From: Alphaproteobacteria bacterium UBA2966
GTDB taxonomy: Bacteria; Pseudomonadota; Alphaproteobacteria; UBA2966
Direction of reading: 5' to 3'
Assembly (NCBI GenBank): GCA_002348365.1
Contig: DEBC01000098.1
Location: 1-18,642, forward strand
Length of the DNA stretch: 18,642 bases
The translations under genes were made by a program, and so were the position numbers. Numbering within the stretch: position 1 is the first letter of the stretch; every line of letters starts with the position of its first letter. Shown in pieces: positions 15,329 to 18,642 of this stretch. The notes below the pieces were generated by a model, which was given only the letters and a program-made list of their open reading frames with translations, was not told the DNA's origin and did not search any database.

Positions 15329-16018
15329 ATGACAAGCGTCGGCGCTGAAGTCCTGTCCGAAATTCACGGCCTTGCAAATCTGCCTCAGGCGGCCCTCGAA
15401 AACATTGCGCGATCTGTCCGGACGCAAACGTACCGGAGTGGCGAAAAGCTCGCGGAGCGAGGCCAAGACGCTGATCACGTATGTTTCGTGATCTCAGGTC
15501 ACCTGCGTGTTCTCAACTATTCCAGTGCCGGTCGGATGGTTCGATATGCTGCTCTGGGGCCTGGTGACTTCTTCGGCGAGCTTGCGGCCATCGACGGACA
15601 ACCTCGATCTGCAACTGTCGTTGCTGAGAGTGATTGCGAGATCGCCATCCTGGCTGCTGATCAGTTTCAGGAACTGATTACCACTCAGCCCGGGTTTGCG
15701 TTTGCCCTCATTCAGAGACTCGCGAGTATCGTCCGCGCCTGTGACAAGAGGATTATGGATCTGAGTTCACTCGGACCCGCTCAGCGGGTTTATCTCGAAC
15801 TGCTCCGCCTCGTGGAACCCGCTCCCCTCCGCAGCCAAAGTTGGGTTGTATATCCGGTCCCGACCCAAGCAAACCTTGCCAGCACACTGGGAACGACACG
15901 CGAGACCGTCGCCCGCGTTATCAGTCGTCTGACATCCGACGGTGTCGTCTCACGAAAAGCGAAATCTCTGTACATTAGAGACCGGAACCGGTTGGAGGCC
16001 TTGGCCCTGCAGGCGTAA
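15329..16018 (+). CDS. Crp/Fnr-family transcription regulator, Crp-like
   Basis: DNA-binding regulator of 229 residues. The N-terminal cyclic-nucleotide-binding beta-barrel (about 12-115) has the phosphate-binding cassette FFGELAAIDGQPRSATV (81-97), where Arg93 and Ser94 correspond to the cAMP-phosphate contacts in Crp. A dimerisation helix follows (about 115-145). The C-terminal winged helix has a recognition helix TTRETVARVISRL (189-201), whose RETV core matches Crp. There is no N-terminal cysteine cluster, so it is not an oxygen-sensing Fnr. ATG at 15329 is chosen because the barrel starts soon after and GGGGAAGG lies upstream; a GTG at 15287 is also in frame but lacks a ribosome site. It stands alone, 110 bp before ispDF, with its promoter presumably in the long A+T-rich region. 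Ligand and targets are unknown. Confidence 0.9.
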   Translation: MTSVGAEVLSEIHGLANLPQAALENIARSVRTQTYRSGEKLAERGQDADHVCFVISGHLRVLNYSSAGRMVRYAALGPGDFFGELAAIDGQPRSATVVAESDCEIAILAADQFQELITTQPGFAFALIQRLASIVRACDKRIMDLSSLGPAQRVYLELLRLVEPAPLRSQSWVVYPVPTQANLASTLGTTRETVARVISRLTSDGVVSRKAKSLYIRDRNRLEALALQA

Positions 16019-16128
16019 ACACCGCTCACACTGGATGACGTCGCTGTCTGCGATCGATCGACTTTCAGTCTTGCCTTGTAGCCAGGTCCCTTTGCGCAAC
16101 CGTTTGCCCGCCCGTTAGGCTACGTCAT

Positions 16129-17370
16129 ATGAGCACGATCGCCTTAATCGTTGCGGCTGGTAGCAGCGTCCGGTTCGGAGGTGCCGTTCCCAAGACATAT
16201 GCCATGTTGGGAGGTCAGCCGGTACTGTCTCACAGCCTGCAAACCTTGGGTGCTCACCCGGCCATCGATGCCGTCCGCGTAGTCATTCAAGAGGATCATC
16301 GACAGCTCTATGCCCAAACATTGACTGATCGCAGGGCCTCACCCAAAATTCTCGAGCCTGTTCTAGGGGGTGGCGAGCGACAAGAATCCGTAAGACTTGG
16401 CCTGGAGAGCATCGCCCCTCTCTCACCTCAGACCGTGATCATCCACGACGCGGCGCGACCATTGCTCACCTCCACCCTCATCGAACGTGTTCTCGCACCG
16501 GTCCAAACGGAGAATTCGGGTGTTTCCGGTGCAATTGCTGCGTTACCGGTTTCAGATACCGTCAAGCGATCGACAACGGAAACAACAAGTGCCGGACAAC
16601 CTTTGATCGCAAAGACTGTCGATCGCCGTAATCTCTGGCGCGCGCAAACACCTCAAGCATTTGACTTCCGAGCGATCGTGGCGGCGCATCAGATGGCCGT
16701 GAATGACGTACATACCGACGACGCTGCGATTGCAGAGGCGTCGGGGCTAGACGTCGCACTTGTACCGGGGGAGATGGAAAACCTCAAAATCACCAACGCA
16801 GAGGATCTTGCTCGCGCAGAAATGTTCTTGTCGGCACAGCGAGGTGATATCCGGGTAGGCAACGGTTTCGACACACACCGCTTTGAGTCAGGAGATCACG
16901 TTACGCTTTGCGGCGTGTCCATTCCCCATGACAAAGGCCTGCAGGGACACTCCGATGCTGACGCCGCCCTGCACGCGGTCACGGACGCACTGCTATCAGC
17001 TATTGGTGCGGGAGATATCGGACTCCACTTCCCACCCACGGACGAACGGTGGAGAGACGAGCCCTCAGAGACATTCGTTGCCTACGCGGCAGAACGCCTC
17101 CGCGAAATGAACGGAATAATTTCAAACATCGACGTCACCATCATCTGCGAGAGTCCCAAAATCGCGCCCCACCGCGAGAACATGAAAAATCGGCTCGCCG
17201 CCATGACTGGTGTGGATCCGACTCGTGTAAGTGTAAAGGGCACGACCACGGAACGCCTCGGTTTCACGGGTCGAGGCGAAGGGATAAGTGCCCTAGCGAC
17301 AGCGACAATCCGGCTACCGTATTCCCACTCGAATCTGGCCGATACACCCCGAGGTCACCAACTCAAGTGA
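16129..17370 (+). CDS. ispDF: Bifunctional MEP-pathway enzyme IspD/IspF
   Basis: Fused enzyme for two non-consecutive MEP-pathway steps of isoprenoid synthesis: IspD makes CDP-methylerythritol and IspF makes methylerythritol cyclodiphosphate. In the 413 residues, IspD covers about 1-235 with LIVAAGSSVRFGG (6-18), the PKTY lysine (22) and DAARPL (107-112). IspF covers about 240-400; its zinc ligands are Asp248 and His250 in GFDTHRF and His282 in DADAALHAVTD, spaced exactly as Asp8, His10 and His42 of IspF. DIGLHFPPTD and KGTTTERLGFTGRGEG complete it. The fusion is typical of Alphaproteobacteria. ATG at 16129 has no strong ribosome site. The stop overlaps the next gene as GTGA. A TTGCGC-N18-TAGGCT upstream is too weak to call a promoter. 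Confidence 0.97.
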   Translation: MSTIALIVAAGSSVRFGGAVPKTYAMLGGQPVLSHSLQTLGAHPAIDAVRVVIQEDHRQLYAQTLTDRRASPKILEPVLGGGERQESVRLGLESIAPLSPQTVIIHDAARPLLTSTLIERVLAPVQTENSGVSGAIAALPVSDTVKRSTTETTSAGQPLIAKTVDRRNLWRAQTPQAFDFRAIVAAHQMAVNDVHTDDAAIAEASGLDVALVPGEMENLKITNAEDLARAEMFLSAQRGDIRVGNGFDTHRFESGDHVTLCGVSIPHDKGLQGHSDADAALHAVTDALLSAIGAGDIGLHFPPTDERWRDEPSETFVAYAAERLREMNGIISNIDVTIICESPKIAPHRENMKNRLAAMTGVDPTRVSVKGTTTERLGFTGRGEGISALATATIRLPYSHSNLADTPRGHQLK

Positions 17371-17891
17371 CGCAAGTTCCACCTGAAGGTCATCGTCTAC
17401 CACCGGGCCTCTCAGCAACCCACCCTGCGGCACTCCTAGCAACGTGGTTCGGTTCGGGATTACTGCCCTGGGCGCCAGGCACCTGGGGATCCCTGTGTGC
17501 GCTGCCTTTCGCCGCGCTGCTCCACTACCAGTTCAACGAAATCGGTCTGGCAGTGGCTGCAGTCATTGTTTTCGTGATTGGATGGCTTGCCTCAAATGTA
17601 TATATCGAGGCCAATCGAGCTGCTGAAATCGATGACGCGGATCCAAAAGCGATCGTCGTCGATGAAGTCGCGGGACAGTGGCTCACTCTGGCTGTCGCAC
17701 CTCTCGATCCAATGATGTTCGCTCTGGGATTTGTCCTGTTCCGGTTCTTTGACATCGTGAAGCCTTGGCCAGCAAACATGATTGATAAACACATCAAAAG
17801 CGGACTAGGCATCATGCTCGACGATATTGTGGCGGGAATTTACGCTAGCGCAGTACTGCTGTTGATCCGCATTTTCGCTGGTGTGAACTGA
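17367..17891 (+). CDS. pgpA: Phosphatidylglycerophosphatase A, GTG start
   Basis: Inner-membrane phosphatase that converts phosphatidylglycerophosphate to phosphatidylglycerol, 174 residues. Family motifs are GSGLLPWAPGTWGSL (29-43), DPKAIVVDEVAGQW (92-105), FRFFDIVKPWPA (125-136) and LDDIVAGIYA (151-160), with hydrophobic segments near 63-80, 115-128 and 155-170. No ATG precedes the domain. The only reasonable start is the GTG at 17367, which overlaps the ispDF stop by four bases (GTGA). The frame is open further upstream inside ispDF, but that is antiparallel coding potential without family similarity. The stop overlaps the next ATG by one base, so ispDF, pgpA and pncC look translationally coupled. 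Confidence 0.93.
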   Translation: MTQVPPEGHRLPPGLSATHPAALLATWFGSGLLPWAPGTWGSLCALPFAALLHYQFNEIGLAVAAVIVFVIGWLASNVYIEANRAAEIDDADPKAIVVDEVAGQWLTLAVAPLDPMMFALGFVLFRFFDIVKPWPANMIDKHIKSGLGIMLDDIVAGIYASAVLLLIRIFAGVN

Positions 17892-18397
17892 TGTTTGACG
17901 ATGAAATTCGCCACAAGGTGAGCAGTCTGCTCAAAGCCTGTCGAGCCAAAGGCCTACATATCTCAACTGCCGAATCATGCACGGGCGGTTTGATTGCTGC
18001 TGCTTTGACTGAGATATCGGGATCCTCGGATGTATTCGAACGTGGCTTCGTCACCTATCAAGATGATGCAAAAGCAGAGAATCTCGGCGTGTCACGACAG
18101 ACACTCACCGCACATGGCGCGGTCAGTGAGCCAGTCGCGCGGGAAATGGCTGCCGGGACCCTCGATCGCTCGACATCTCAGGTCAGCGTGGCGGTAACCG
18201 GCATTGCCGGTCCTGGGGGAGGCTCACCACAGAAACCCGTTGGGCTGGTGCATATTGCATCTGCTTCAAACGAGGGCGCCTCCCATCATCGACGATGTGA
18301 ATTTGGCGAGATTGGCCGCGAAGGCATTCGCGATGCCACCATCCGTGAAGCGCTGGACATGCTGACAGAAATCGTCGCCGCTTACCCTAGCGGGTAA
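17891..18397 (+). CDS. pncC: Nicotinamide-nucleotide amidase PncC (CinA C-terminal type)
   Basis: Cytoplasmic amidase that converts nicotinamide mononucleotide to nicotinate mononucleotide, recycling NAD breakdown products. The 168-residue protein is the stand-alone CinA C-terminal domain, without the N-terminal molybdopterin-like domain of full CinA. Motifs are STAESCTGGLIAA (25-37), which carries the active-site serine, VTYQDDAKAENLGV (54-67), HGAVSE (75-80) and VTGIAGPGGGSPQKPVGLV (102-120). ATG at 17891 shares its A with the pgpA stop (TGATG), implying coupling. Such short forms are often named cinA in annotations. Function is inferred from the family; all key blocks are present. Confidence 0.93.
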   Translation: MFDDEIRHKVSSLLKACRAKGLHISTAESCTGGLIAAALTEISGSSDVFERGFVTYQDDAKAENLGVSRQTLTAHGAVSEPVAREMAAGTLDRSTSQVSVAVTGIAGPGGGSPQKPVGLVHIASASNEGASHHRRCEFGEIGREGIRDATIREALDMLTEIVAAYPSG

Positions 18398-18408
18398 TTC
18401 GCCGGAAC

Positions 18409-18642
18409 ATGCGAGCCGATAGCGATGACATGTCGATGCGCCTGCGCGGGCGCGATGTATTTTACGTTACGCTTGTAACCTTCGGACTGACGAGTGTTGG
18501 GATCGCCGCCATCGTCGGGCTGGCGGAGATTTCGGCAGACAACGCCGCGACCTCACGCAAGCTCAATCTCGCTGTTCTGTTCGGCAGCATTCTCCTCCTT
18601 AACGGGTCTCTATTTCTGGCCGTCAAGATCGTGCTGATGCGC
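18409..18642 (+). CDS. Unrecognised membrane protein, 5' part
   Basis: Open frame of 78 codons running off the right edge, 11 bp after pncC. I do not recognise the family. The visible part has a short charged N-terminus (MRADSDD...RLRGRD, positive just before the membrane). A first hydrophobic segment spans about 18-41, then a short polar loop (SADNAATSRK), then a second segment about 53-76. This hairpin could open a sensor kinase, a transporter or a small membrane protein. ATG at 18409 is the first start, with alternatives at 18430 and 18436; none has a strong ribosome site. Composition and codon use resemble the neighbours and spacing suggests the same operon. Confidence 0.6.
   Translation, partial: MRADSDDMSMRLRGRDVFYVTLVTFGLTSVGIAAIVGLAEISADNAATSRKLNLAVLFGSILLLNGSLFLAVKIVLMR

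Noticed and set aside
14524..16060. Cluster of CGATCG sites (14524, 14602, 14671, 14922, 16051)
   Set aside because: CGATCG is also frequent inside the coding genes of this window, so the cluster alone is not notable; only the paired 78-bp repeat is kept.

Overview
This window looks like the chromosome of an alphaproteobacterium, probably of the Rhodospirillales type. It carries the class-typical dusB-ntrB-ntrC-ntrY-ntrX block, an NtrX without the sigma-54 contact loop, fused IspDF, and an Hfq followed by HflX. Most of the window is densely coding and fairly G+C rich. One stretch (about 14.4-15.3 kb) breaks that pattern.

Layout. From about 14.4 kb leftwards everything is on the minus strand. 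A DUF3237 gene comes first, then dusB-ntrB-ntrC-ntrY-ntrX (two nitrogen-type two-component pairs), trkA-trkH (potassium uptake), a class IV PLP aminotransferase (dat), hfq, hflX, groES and the 5' part of groEL. The groESL pair has its own promoter and a CIRCE operator just after hflX. From 15.3 kb rightwards everything is on the plus strand: a Crp-type regulator, then ispDF, pgpA and pncC (cinA C-terminal type), tightly packed or overlapping, and the first 78 codons of an unrecognised membrane protein.

How it works together. The minus-strand run links nitrogen sensing (NtrBC, NtrYX), K+ homeostasis (TrkAH), post-transcriptional control (Hfq), ribosome rescue (HflX) and protein folding (GroESL). 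The plus-strand run makes isoprenoid precursors and phosphatidylglycerol and salvages NMN.

Most unusual parts. (1) hflX has no ATG, GTG or TTG that keeps its N-terminal domain. The best start is a CTG inside the end of hfq. (2) About 960 bp separate the divergent DUF3237 and Crp-type genes. This gap holds a roughly 120-bp core with only about 16% G+C, a 78-bp-spaced direct repeat, a 17-bp perfect palindrome, and an inverted repeat whose arms flank the DUF3237 gene. I see no protein gene in it. No dedicated defence system, CRISPR array, tRNA, rRNA or transposase gene was seen.
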